Source of the DNA: Hanleya hanleyi
Lineage: Eukaryota; Mollusca; Polyplacophora; Lepidopleurida; Hanleyidae
Assembly (NCBI GenBank): GCA_036873755.1
Contig: JAVTVY010025233.1
Coordinates: 1-64,000 of the forward strand
Direction: 5' to 3'
DNA length: 64,000 nt
Shown here: positions 55,825 to 64,000 of the stretch, in pieces
How positions within the stretch are numbered: the stretch's first letter is position 1
Layout: the number at the start of each line of letters is the position of its first letter
The notes under the pieces: model-generated
What the model saw: only the letters and a program-made list of their open reading frames with translations
Databases searched by the model: none
Told to the model about the DNA's origin: nothing
Program-made: the position numbers and the translations under genes

Positions 55825-56294
55825 GGTTGGAGGTGTATCCGCTGTCGTGGTAGTCCGTTCTTGTAAATTTGGTACGAGTGAACTGGAGTGGTGGGTACAA
55901 CGTCGGTCGTCGTTGTCTGTTCACTGTTAGGGATGATGATGGTGGTGGGTACAACGTTGGTCGTCGTTGTCTGTTCACTGTGAGGGATGTACTCCGGTGG
56001 GTCTTGAGACGTAGTGGGTGTACTTGGCGTTGGTGTGGAGCTCGTTGTGGCTTGTACACGGGGTGTGGTGGTGATGACTGGGCTCGATACGGGGTTGACT
56101 GGTGCTCTCTGTAGACCGGTTTCACTGATGGCTGGTGTTCTCAGTTGGTTAAGTAACGTGCTGACATAGGCTACGTCGTAAAATACACCTCCGTACAACA
56201 CACTCAGCAGGGTTAGCACTATCACAACAAAGCCTACTTGCGCTTTGCGCGTTTTGGAAGACGCTGTGATGAGAGACGGTTGCACCGTGTTCAT
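55719..56294 (-). CDS. Thr-rich single-pass membrane protein
   Basis: 191 residues. A short basic N-terminus is followed by a transmembrane helix (about 20-42: VGFVVIVLTLLSVLYGGVFY) and a long Thr/Ser/Pro-rich domain. A tandem repeat reads SEQTTTTNVVPTT and SEQTTTTDVVPTT. A signal-anchor with a mucin-like ectodomain is likely. The last 35 residues overlap the ATPase gene in another frame. It could be an attachment or fibre-like protein; that is inference. Confidence 0.6.
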   Translation of the reverse strand: MNTVQPSLITASSKTRKAQVGFVVIVLTLLSVLYGGVFYDVAYVSTLLNQLRTPAISETGLQRAPVNPVSSPVITTTPRVQATTSSTPTPSTPTTSQDPPEYIPHSEQTTTTNVVPTTIIIPNSEQTTTTDVVPTTPVHSYQIYKNGLPRQRIHLQPWTLGGNIPSPASSQDRRVPAKRTSSGSSFNMPTA

Positions 56295-56336
56295 GGTCGG
56301 ACGTGGAATGAAGGATGACGGTAGTGGTGTCTGGCT

Positions 56337-57398
56337 TTATAGTCGTTTCACCTGGTTGGCTGCGACCCAGGAATTGAAGCCTTGCCATTTCACGAAATGA
56401 AACAGTTTCCCACGTCGACGTTCCGTTTTCAAAATCTGCTCCACCGTGTGGTAGTCTTGCTGTGTTTTTACCACAGGCTGTAATTCCGTATGGTAAAACG
56501 TCCCTAGCAACGGTTCCCCTTGAAGATCTTCCAGTTCATAGACTCGCTGCTGTCGGGGTAGGCGCCGCTTAATCAGGAAGTGCTCATCGCTCCAGTTGGG
56601 CAAGTAACTTTTCTCGAACTTGCCCTTGATTTTACTGATCCGTACAGGGTCCCCGACCTTGAACACCGCCTTCGGTGCTCGTTGCGATGGCATGGGGTAC
56701 AAGACACGCCGGGCTTGGGCTTCATTGCGTTGGATCACGGTAATGGGGGCTCTCTGTATACTCCGGTGATAGGCTCGATTGTAACCCCTTACAAGTTTCG
56801 GGAGAACATCGATGTACCGCCTTGTATTCTTATAGGTGAAATATTTATACATGCGGTCTTTGAATGTCCTGTTGAACCTTTCTACCACGGAAGCCTTGGT
56901 CTCGTTGTACGTATGGAAGAAGAAGACCTTCTGTTTCTTGAGAAAGGCTTGGAACGGTCTGCTGAGGAATTCCGTGCCTTCGTCGGTTTGCAAATACAAA
57001 GGTTTGCGCCCGGTCTTGAAGATGTCTTTGAACGCCGCTATGAGATTCGCCCCAGTTTTCGTCTGGATGGGTACCACCCACGCATACTTCGATAGGATAT
57101 CGATGCACGTCAAGATATATCGATTCCCATCGTTGTGTTTGGCAAAGGCACTCATATCGACCAAATCCGCTTGCCACTGGGCATCTATTCCTCCCACGAT
57201 GACCCGGTTCCGTAGAAAATGGCGACGGACAGCTCGATGTAAGGTATAGGTGTCTTGTTTTCTTAACCAATGTCGGACTTGGGCACGTTGTATCCCCTGG
57301 GGTTTGGCCGCTCGATAAAGAGCCGACAATGCACTATAGGCCGCCGGACTGTCGGGACTGCAGTATAAGTTATCCAACACCTTCTCCCAGCGCTTCAT
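56337..57398 (-). CDS. int: Retrovirus-like integrase with chromodomain
   Basis: 353 residues. An N-terminal helical zinc-binding-like region is followed by the DDE core: D78 (QADLVDMS), D139 (YLQTDEGTEF) and E173 (ASVVERFNRT). An SH3-like segment (FKVGDPVRISKIKG) comes next, and a C-terminal chromodomain (YHTVEQILKTERRRG...FHFVKWQGF). It inserts Polinton DNA with 6-bp staggered cuts, consistent with the observed GGGGTG duplication. The chromodomain suggests targeting to particular chromatin. Intact frame; minus-strand TATAAATAAA at about 57442-57433 lies upstream and doubles as a poly(A) signal for the previous gene. Confidence 0.9.
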   Translation of the reverse strand: MKRWEKVLDNLYCSPDSPAAYSALSALYRAAKPQGIQRAQVRHWLRKQDTYTLHRAVRRHFLRNRVIVGGIDAQWQADLVDMSAFAKHNDGNRYILTCIDILSKYAWVVPIQTKTGANLIAAFKDIFKTGRKPLYLQTDEGTEFLSRPFQAFLKKQKVFFFHTYNETKASVVERFNRTFKDRMYKYFTYKNTRRYIDVLPKLVRGYNRAYHRSIQRAPITVIQRNEAQARRVLYPMPSQRAPKAVFKVGDPVRISKIKGKFEKSYLPNWSDEHFLIKRRLPRQQRVYELEDLQGEPLLGTFYHTELQPVVKTQQDYHTVEQILKTERRRGKLFHFVKWQGFNSWVAANQVKRL

Positions 57399-57450
57399 GG
57401 TGACACAATGATGATGGACCCGGAGAGTATGGTTTATTTATAACAAGTTT

Positions 57451-57948
57451 CTACCACCGTTGTGTTGGTTGACTCAGTTCAGCCGGATAGTCTATAGCCT
57501 CGTCGTCTGGTTCATGACTAGACAGTTGTTCATTGGGTTCAGCCAGCGCGTCCTCAATAGCACGAGCCCACCCCAACTGGTCTGATGACCGCTCGTCCGG
57601 TGTAAACAGCTGGTCCACAATAGGCGCCACTTTCTCCAAGGCTGTCCACAGGTCAGGGTCTAGAGTGACGCTTTGCGTAGGATCGTGGTAACGCCCCACA
57701 CGGGCAAAGAAGGGTCCACGGTGTACGTAGTTGGCGTTCTCGAGGTGGATGAGGTTTCCGTCGAGCTCACCGCTCAACACGCGTTTAAATTTGGTCCAAC
57801 CATCACGGTGTAGGGTAACCGTAGTGGATGTGTACTCCGAATTCCACCCACAGGCATCCCGATCTTCCACGAGGGTGACTTTATCTTCATAGACGTGTAA
57901 CCCCACCTGGGGTGTAAGGGACAGGATGGCTCGTAGGACGGGTGACAT
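57451..57948 (-). CDS. Small acidic protein, possibly PC4-like
   Basis: 165 residues from ATG 57948 (MSPVLRAILSLTPQVG); codons upstream to 57981 lack an ATG. Two similar blocks contain VTLHRDGWTKFKRVLSGELD and VTLDPDLWTALEKVAPIVDQL. This strand-then-W-then-helix pattern resembles the ssDNA-binding PC4/p15 coactivator domain. The C-terminus is acidic. It is a paralogue of the 58443-58844 gene. A TATAAATA box is at 58006-57999. The PC4 link is a pattern guess. Confidence 0.6.
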   Translation of the reverse strand: MSPVLRAILSLTPQVGLHVYEDKVTLVEDRDACGWNSEYTSTTVTLHRDGWTKFKRVLSGELDGNLIHLENANYVHRGPFFARVGRYHDPTQSVTLDPDLWTALEKVAPIVDQLFTPDERSSDQLGWARAIEDALAEPNEQLSSHEPDDEAIDYPAELSQPTQRW

Positions 57949-58020
57949 GCTTGACCCAATGACGAACGGTGAATGACACACACTGTGTCTGACCCTCGTA
58001 TTTATAGTCAGGTCCCACTG

Positions 58021-58314
58021 TCAATACCTCAGCGCCAGGGTCAATAGGGCGCAGCCTATTGTGAGGCCAACCAGCCGTCGCTGGTTCCGGCGTGAGCGCT
58101 CGTGGTACATAGCCCGAGCATCAAGGATGGCTGTCATAGTCCAGTAGTGGTGAGTGATGGCACACCTCTCCATCGAGTGCACTCTGTCGAGGACCGCTTC
58201 GTGGTCGTCGCCATCTGCAAACATGGACCGAACCACTGCTCGGTAACCCGTGAGTGAACTCACCACGGTCGCATGCTGTAAAATGCGAGTCGCATAGGGC
58301 TGGATCTCCGTCAT
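58021..58314 (-). CDS. 97-residue tail-anchored protein
   Basis: Starts MTEIQPYATRILQHATVV and is mostly helical, with a basic patch (HERSRRNQRR) immediately before a C-terminal hydrophobic segment (LVGLTIGCALLTLALRY). This is the layout of a tail-anchored membrane protein. Its place among early-type genes near the TIR might suggest a host-interaction role. No family was recognised. Confidence 0.55.
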   Translation of the reverse strand: MTEIQPYATRILQHATVVSSLTGYRAVVRSMFADGDDHEAVLDRVHSMERCAITHHYWTMTAILDARAMYHERSRRNQRRLVGLTIGCALLTLALRY

Positions 58315-58442
58315 GGCTCTGAAACCGTAGAAATGAAGGTGTAGGATCCCGAGGGACGTGTTTTTTAGACCAGGTCACACATGCGCGCCTAGCTGTCGGG
58401 TGTAGTCCGTGATACGTACTATTCTGATGGGTTATGTGGCTC

Positions 58443-58844
58443 CTATAGAGATAGTACTTCATCGACCATGGGGAATACTTTTTCCAAGGCTGTCCATAGA
58501 TCAGGGTCCAGAGTAAAACCACCTTGCTTGAGACAGAGGAGTCGAGCAAAATAGGGACCGCGGAAAATGTAGACGTCGTCACACAGGTGAATGCTATCAC
58601 CGTCGAGGTCAGCCAATAACACCCGTTTCAAGGTAGTCCAGCCTTCCGGGGATAAAGAGACACGCGCTGGTTCAGACGTACACCAACACCTACTGTCGTC
58701 ATCGATGAGCTCCACGCGTTTGGGATACAACAATAGGGTGCAGTCCGGTGTAAGAGTGCGGGTCTCCCTCACACGCTCGTCTTCAGGCAAGACTTCAACC
58801 GGAGGTACTGCTGGGTCCCAGGGAAAATCTTCTCCACGTCTCAT
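58443..58844 (-). CDS. Small acidic protein, paralogue of 57451-57948
   Basis: 133 residues starting MRRGEDFPWDPAVPPVEVLP, with VSLSPEGWTTLKRVLLADLD and FTLDPDLWTALEKVFPMVDE. The latter is nearly identical to the matching block of the 165-residue paralogue, so tandem duplication is clear. It is the first gene inside the right TIR and is presumably driven by the TIR TATA box at 58977-58971. A possible PC4-like ssDNA-binding fold; function not established. Confidence 0.6.
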   Translation of the reverse strand: MRRGEDFPWDPAVPPVEVLPEDERVRETRTLTPDCTLLLYPKRVELIDDDSRCWCTSEPARVSLSPEGWTTLKRVLLADLDGDSIHLCDDVYIFRGPYFARLLCLKQGGFTLDPDLWTALEKVFPMVDEVLSL

Positions 58845-58864
58845 GCTTTCGTCTAATACAAGCT

Positions 58865-59745
58865 GGTAGGCAAGCAGGCTGGCAGGCTAGAGGTCAGGCA
58901 GGTAGGCTAGTGGTCAGGTCAGTCAGGCAGGTAGTGCAATGAATACACCCCACCCCTAAAAATCACCTCCTTTTATACGTTTTTCTACAGTCCGCCATCT
59001 TGGTCCCACTCCCACAGCCGCCATCTTGGTCCCACTCCCACATCAGCCGCCATCTTGGTCCCACTCCCACATACGCCGCCATCTTGGTACCATTCCCACA
59101 TCAGCCGCCATCTTGGTCCCACTCCCACATCAGCCGCCATTTTGGTCCCACTCCCACATAAGCCGCCATCTTGGTCCCACTCCCACATCAGCTGCCATCT
59201 TGGTCCCACTCCCACATCAGCCGCCATCTTGGTCCCACTCCCACAGCCGCCATCTTGGTCCCACTCCCACATCAGCCGCCATCTTGGTCCCACTCCCACA
59301 GCCGCCATCTTGGTCCCACTCTCACAGCCGCCATCTTGGTTCCACTCCCACAGCCGCCATTTTGGTCCCACTCCCACACCAACACTTGCACTCAGTGACC
59401 CTGTGATGTCATGGGAAACCCCCACAGACAGGTCAATACATGTTCACAGGTCAAAACAACGCCCCCTGTCGGATGCAAGAGTTACCTCCCCCGGCAAAAT
59501 ATGCGCTGTAATCACCTTTATATACTACTAACACCTATAGGGTATCTCTATTATTATTATATGTCTTATAGGGCTTTTTGAGGTTAATGTGAGGGTTTTT
59601 TCTCCCCGTGACCCCCCCCCCCTCCCCCCACCGCCTCGTTTCCTCCCCTGCATCCAAAGTGTACAGATGGCGCCACCATAGGAAGTTGTGACGTAATTTT
59701 TACATCCGGGGAGAATATTACCCAAATCGGGTAATTTACACTACT
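58865..59745. repeat. Right TIR with YY1-like array and TATA promoter
   Basis: Inverted copy of the left TIR. It contains a CAGGCAGG/GGTCAGG tract, TTTTATACG (TATA, minus strand), about 14 GCCGCCATCTTGGTCCC units (58,983-59,375), CCCTGTCGGATGCAAGAG, and the outer end TTACACTACT at 59745. Many units have CAT inserted (CACATCAGCC), unlike the left TIR. Confidence 0.9.
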
Positions 59746-59751
59746 GGGGTG
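59746..59751. repeat. 6-bp target-site duplication, right
   Basis: GGGGTG, identical to 33052-33057. Confidence 0.85.
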
Positions 59752-60250
59752 CGCGCGGTGTATTTGGGCGATTGAGTGACCATTCTTCGTCCGAATGCGA
59801 CGTGTTAGATGTCATCTTGAAGGTCTCGTGGCGACGACATCAGTAGGACCTTCGCATATCATTAAATCGCATGACCGAAAGTGACCTTTGATCCTGCGCA
59901 TAACCACCACCCGACAAAGGAAACTGCACTGCGCAGGGTCGAAGGTTACTCTTAGTCGTGATTTAATGATATTCAAAGATCAAAGTTTAATTTGACATTT
60001 TTCCATATATCTTCACGCAAGTGTTGGACATGTTGGGGCAATGAACAAGTCTGAAATTGTCGGAGACTGTTTTAGAATTTTCCATGACGTTATCAATTCT
60101 TGACAGAAGTCTCAACATCTTTTGAGAAATTCCGATATGTCATAAAAGTTTTATAAGGCGATGAACGCGTTGGGAGCTATGCGGTATACATACACTCATT
60201 ATTATTGCATAGCTATACGGTATACACACTTAACCATTATAATACGGTAT
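59752..60250. other. Right flank of the Polinton
   Basis: The first 100 bases (CGTCCGAATGCGACGTGTTAG, ATGTCATCTTGAAGGTCTCG) belong to the CRE-array repeat family of 35,800-36,600. Near 59,870-59,960 a degenerate GTGACCTTTGATCCTGCGCA palindrome resembles the DR1 hairpins. Confidence 0.5.
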
Positions 60251-61015
60251 ACATCTATAGCCATTACACTTAATATTTCAGATCTCACTTTTCGAACACT
60301 AGCTCTATACCTTCTCTGAAAAGAAGAAGGTAAGTGCCCCTAAATATTTTCGCCATCCTTGAGTCTAGACAACTGAAACTTACAATTCTATATCTTTGGG
60401 TCAATCGCTACACGAAAATGTAAAAAATCCATAATGGCCGCCATGATGACGTCCCATCGAATAAAATAGGTTTTACGCACCTTTCCATGTAGAAAAGCAA
60501 AACTTTTGAGGATGTATGACGAAAATAACACGTTTCTGGTCCACATGATCGCCATGGGAGGGTCCTGCAAATACGCTTAAAATGAACTACAAAGTACCGG
60601 AGTTTCAGCTCTCAATTTTTTGTCGTTCCGGAGATAGGAAAAATCAACAACATAGAGGGGGAGGACACCAGGTCAGGACAGGTTAAATGTATTTCGGTTG
60701 GTTTAGCCATTTTCTATTGGTGAATAGTTATCAATTTGTTTGAAGGCTATGCACCCTAGGGGCATTTGATTTAACCATTCGGGTAGGATTTCCAAATCGC
60801 GACTCATGGTTAGTTGAATTTCAAAAATATTTACGGACGAATGATGCGTGGACGAGTTAATATCACAATTTTTTTTGTGATACTGATTATTTTTCCAGCT
60901 ATGTCTTCGATATTTCCAGACGGAATCCCAACTGCTACAATCTGGGAGATACCACTAATGTAACTTTGGAGACATTCCAGTACAGCACTCTCCATACTAC
61001 GGAGCCGTAAAAGGG
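60250..61015. repeat. Diverged copy of the lectin-flanking block with a piggyBac-type MITE
   Basis: AATATTTCAGATCTCACTTT matches 23,210, and AATCCCAACTGCTACAATCT matches 24,490. Between them (about 60,325-60,686) lies a partial copy of the 15-kb MITE, ending CCAGGTCAGGACAGG|TTAA. No lectin coding sequence is present. Confidence 0.6.
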
Positions 61016-61039
61016 GCATAGAAATTATGTTTTTCAACC

Positions 61040-61305
61040 CCTGAAAAGTGTTATTATAACGACTTAAAAAAAAATGGGGGCTGAATTTTTTTTTCTTCTT
61101 ATTAAGTCGTTATAACGACTTAAAAAAAAATGGGGGCTGAATTTTTTTTTCTTCTTATTAAGTCGTTATAACGACTTAATAAAAAAAAAAGATAGGGGCT
61201 ATTCTTTTTTTTATGTCGTTATAACGACTTAATTGACCAAAGAAATTGCAGCATTAAGTCGTTATAACGACTGATTAAGTCGTTATAACGACTTAATTGA
61301 CCAAT
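61040..61305. repeat. AAGTCGTTATAACGACTT palindrome cluster
   Basis: The perfect 18-base palindrome or its half occurs about seven times, alternating with A8-10, ATGGGGGCTGAATTTTTTTT and CTTCTTATT spacers. Confidence 0.85.
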
Positions 61306-62230
61306 GAAATTCTGTCTTACTTCTGCAGCTTTTATTTTGTAAACTGACAACTCCCCGGTGAAACAGCGTTTAGATAGGCACTATCAAGGGCAGATCTACG
61401 AAGGGTGGGGTTCAGGGGGTCCCCCGCATTAGACCTGTGAAAAAATGAGAGAGAGATCAGCGAACCCTGGAATTTCACGTAGAAATAATATCTTGAAATT
61501 ATATGTAAAATAAACGAATGTGGATTATGTAATCAGAGTATCTATTGATATATTAAACAGACATCTATTTATGTGGTTTGTGAGCGTACTATATTTCGAT
61601 GTTGAATATGCAAACATTATGGCTACGAGCGCTCCACGTGTGAAGTGTTAGTCCTGATTTGTATGTGTTTTACCAGAATGTCAAATGGGGCATAAGGTCT
61701 GATACTTTTCAATATCGATGCGTGCTTATGCGAAACAAAAGTGAAAGTTAATCTACATACATTATGTTCGATTTATTTTGTTTTGGTGCATTTTGACTGT
61801 ATATTTTCTGTTTGTTTTGAATGAACATTATAGTACAGAAGCCAGGACCGGCTCGAAATGGTTTCGTGCAACACCAGCTACACAGTTGGTTTGTCACTTC
61901 AGGCTGTTTGGGGAATGTCTCTGGAATATTTCTAGCCATGATGCACAGTTGATTTTGGCAGCAACAATAAATGGCGGCCTATTGTCTATAGGGGGAGTGG
62001 CGTATGAAGCACAAATCTGTAAAATCTGCAGAATTGTTTTTCTCAGCTTCCACAGCCACGATTTCTCGCCAGTTATTATTTACAGGAGACAGGTTTTCAC
62101 ATTGCTGCTTAGTAGCAAGTTCAATTTTATCTATATATAATGCTATGTCATGAAATAAAACACAAAATTGAATGCTTGTTCTTTTTGTTTTCTGTTTCGA
62201 ATGTAATTGTCCAATAATGTCTTTGAATGG
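61306..62230. other. No recognised gene
   Basis: A 120-codon plus frame (61778-62140) has hydrophobic segments but no recognisable domain. ATAAAACACAAAATTG near 62,155 could be a 3' end. It is treated as unsupported. Confidence 0.35.
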
Positions 62231-62233
62231 ACC

Positions 62234-63026
62234 ATCTGGTTGCCAGTGCAGTTAGAGCAGTAAATGTCATCTATCTACTATTAAAAAGAAACAAATAGAG
62301 TTGACATTCCTCGAGTTAAACCAAAAATGAGGGCTTTTACCTTCCCCTACCCCCAAGTCACAAAAGTCTAGTAATCTCACGAAAACTACCTCTCAAGGTC
62401 ATCTGTCTACATATAATAATTAGTCATACACTCAAAATATTAATACAGTGATGACAATGTCTTTACAATGTCTGTCTGGATCTATCAACACACTAAACAG
62501 TCGTTTCTAAGGAGTTTAATCAGTCTGCCTTGATCTGTCTGAATGCACACCCATGGTATTTCGTTACGCAGGCACAATATAGGTGGTTCGTTATAATGCA
62601 GATGCCGTATCCCAACATGCTGTCAGCTCAACCAATCCAACTGGAGCAGGGTCTTTAGACATCAAGGAGGGTTGGAGAGTTCCATCCTTGATGGCCCATC
62701 CATTCCCATCTGGCTCTGGTAACCCACTCTGGTGGTTGGCGAGCAGTGACGCCTTCCACGCCTTGTACTTGTAACTAGCTCGATGGATGTGCAGACGGGT
62801 GCTGTCAGAAGTTGATGGGATGCATTCACTCTTCTACAGGCAGGACATCCAATATCTGACTTCGTCTGCTGTGTCACCAGACCCCTGAGCTGTTGAGTAG
62901 AGGGAGCATACAAACCACTCGCTTTCAAGGATCGTGTCATCTCTCGGTTCGATGATATCCCCTAGCGGAGACACTCGCTTTTGTAGGTCTTCATGTTTCT
63001 GGAGTTTCCCCAAAGCAATTTTCTTC
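62234..63026 (-). pseudogene. Decayed element-associated gene, inverted left copy
   Basis: On the minus strand it encodes pieces of the same protein as the right copy (FVCSLYSTAQ, GDTADEVRYWM, LLELTACW-like), in several frames. It lacks the Cys-rich C-terminal segment (about 130 bases). The 3' flank (CGAGGAATG, ACTTGGGGGTAGGGGAAGG) mirrors 63,830-63,960. Confidence 0.65.
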
Positions 63027-63654
63027 CATCCTTGCATGCTCTTACAGAATGTGATTCGGCGACTGCCTTCAGTGGCATCGGGAAGAAAACTGCCTTGATG
63101 AAACTCCAGAAAAATGGAGACCTACAAAAGCAAGTGTTCCAGCTAGGAGATATCATCCCACCGACAGAGGACATCATCCTACACGCGAGCGAATTGTATG
63201 TTCCCTCTACACAACAGCTCGGGGAGCTGGTGATACAGCAGACGAAGTCAGGTATTGGATGTTCTGCCAGAAAATGCAGAAGAGTGAATGCCTTACACCA
63301 ACTTCTGACAGCACCCGTCTGCACATTCATCGAGCTACCTACCAGTCCTTTATCTGGAAGGCGTCACTGTTCGCCAGCCAAGGGTTATCAGAGCCAGATG
63401 GTAATGGATGGGCCACCAAGGATGGAACTCTCCAACTTACCCTAATGTCTAAAGACCCTGCTCCAGTTGGATTGCTTGAGCTGACAGCATGTTGGGGTAC
63501 GGCATCTGCTTGCCAACGCAGCCACATATGTGCCTGCAAAAGCAACGATATGCCATGTACAGAAGCCTGCAATTGCATGGGAGGCGAGACATGCAGAAAA
63601 CCAAACAAAGTTCCATCAAGCGACACGGAAGACGATGATGATGATGATGATTAA
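63027..63654 (+). pseudogene. Decayed gene with Cys-rich C-terminus, right copy
   Basis: It begins within HALTECDSATAFSGIGKKTAL, a motif familiar from many invertebrate repeat-associated proteins. The frame changes near 63,180-63,190 and continues to LELTACWGTASACQRSHICAC then CTEACNCMGGETC and an Asp-run stop (63654). In the family, the HA(F/L)TGCD motif and a Cys-rich tail flank a conserved middle; here the N-terminal half is missing. Function unknown. Confidence 0.65.
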
Positions 63655-64000
63655 TGACATCTTGGTGATTTCGCTCCATTCGGACTGGATAGTTCATAGG
63701 CAGACTGATCAAACTCCTGAGAAACGACTGCTTAGTGTTGATAGATCTAGACAGACATTGTAAAAATATTGTCATCACTGTAAATTAATATTGAGTGTAT
63801 GACTGTAATTACTATATGTAGACAGATGACCTTGAGAGGCAGTTTTCCTGAGATTACTGGACTTTTGTGACTTGGGGGTAGGGGAAGGTAAATGCCTTTA
63901 TTTTTGGTTTAACTCGAGGAATGCCAACCCCGTTTGTTGTTTTTTGAATAGTAGATGGATGACATTAATTGCTCTAACTGCATTGGCAACCTGGTGGTCC
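63655..64000. repeat. Right arm 3' flank of the inverted duplication
   Basis: Mirrors 62,234-62,560 (TTGTGACTTGGGGGTAGGGG, TGGTTTAACTCGAGGAATG, CTGCATTGGCAACCTGG) and continues to the window edge. Confidence 0.7.

Larger units (their letters stand above)
33058..59745. mobile_element. Polinton/Maverick (adintovirus-like) element with nested insertion
   Basis: The ends are inverted copies beginning AGTAGTGTA(T/A)ATTACCCG (left 33058, right 59745), bordered by the 6-bp repeat GGGGTG. Left TIR: 33058-33257, interrupted, then about 43647-44650. Right TIR: about 58865-59745. Subtracting the 10.4-kb nested insert leaves about 16.3 kb, normal for a Polinton. The gene set is that of the family: protein-primed polymerase B, retroviral-type integrase, adenain-like protease, packaging ATPase, and major and minor capsid proteins. 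The polymerase reads left to right and all other genes right to left. Breaks in two genes suggest an inactive copy. Confidence 0.92.

Noticed and set aside
55580..56125. 181-codon Arg/Pro-rich minus frame
   Set aside because: Overlaps the membrane-protein and ATPase genes in a third frame and is created by their repeats and codon bias.

Overview
The window looks like nuclear DNA of an invertebrate, most likely a marine mollusc and perhaps a gastropod. The reasons are dispersed repeats of the GTGAGTGAGTGA / TTTAACGTCGC type, C-type lectin genes with PAN domains, LINE and piggyBac-type debris, and above all large Polinton/Maverick (adintovirus-like) elements. The species assignment is inference from repeat style. 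No rRNA, tRNA or CRISPR array was seen.

Region 1 (1-13,000) is a mosaic of composite elements. They carry C2H2 zinc-finger proteins fused to modules that otherwise belong to Polintons. A finger-ATPase protein lies at 505-1761 and a finger protein sharing only the C-terminal helical module at 1988-2560. A three-finger protein at 10486-11472 has a second half matching the N-terminus of the Polinton DNA polymerase, and a dead copy lies at 9129-10039. These genes sit between palindromic hairpins with GGGTCAAAGGTCA and GTCACGTGAC motifs and arrays of YY1-like (AAGATGGCGGC), NRF1-like (TGCGCATGCGC) and CCAAT motifs. Most of their 3' ends carry the same hairpin just before AATAAA.

Region 2 (13,000-33,050) holds no Polinton genes. 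It contains MITEs, minisatellites, LINE 3' fragments and a tandemly duplicated family of intronless secreted C-type lectin/PAN genes. One is intact (26740-27630), one is frameshifted (17428-18341), one has a stop in its signal peptide (30569-31462), and one is reduced to the PAN domain (22719-22997).

Region 3 (33,058-59,745) is one Polinton with about 0.9-1.2 kb terminal inverted repeats and a perfect 6-bp target duplication (GGGGTG). It encodes protein-primed DNA polymerase B on the plus strand. On the minus strand it encodes adenain-like protease, double-jelly-roll major capsid protein, a pX-like basic protein, penton-like minor capsid protein, a conserved unknown, a membrane-active peptide, packaging ATPase, a Thr-rich membrane protein, chromodomain integrase and three small proteins. 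The polymerase has two frameshifts and an in-frame TAG, and the conserved unknown has two in-frame TAA codons, so this copy is probably not autonomous. Its left terminal repeat is split by a nested 10.4-kb foldback element (33,258-43,646). That element has 4.2-4.5 kb inverted arms carrying YY1, NRF1 and CRE arrays and a finger/polymerase-N-domain gene (37398-38291) with broken copies.

Region 4 (59,746-64,000) holds a diverged copy of the lectin-flanking block with a piggyBac-type MITE, a cluster of AAGTCGTTATAACGACTT palindromes, and a head-to-head inverted duplication of a decayed element-associated gene.

Taken together, the window shows a virus-like transposon alongside smaller elements that appear to have taken its polymerase-N and ATPase modules, tagged them with zinc fingers, and share a common set of regulatory arrays and 3'-end hairpins.
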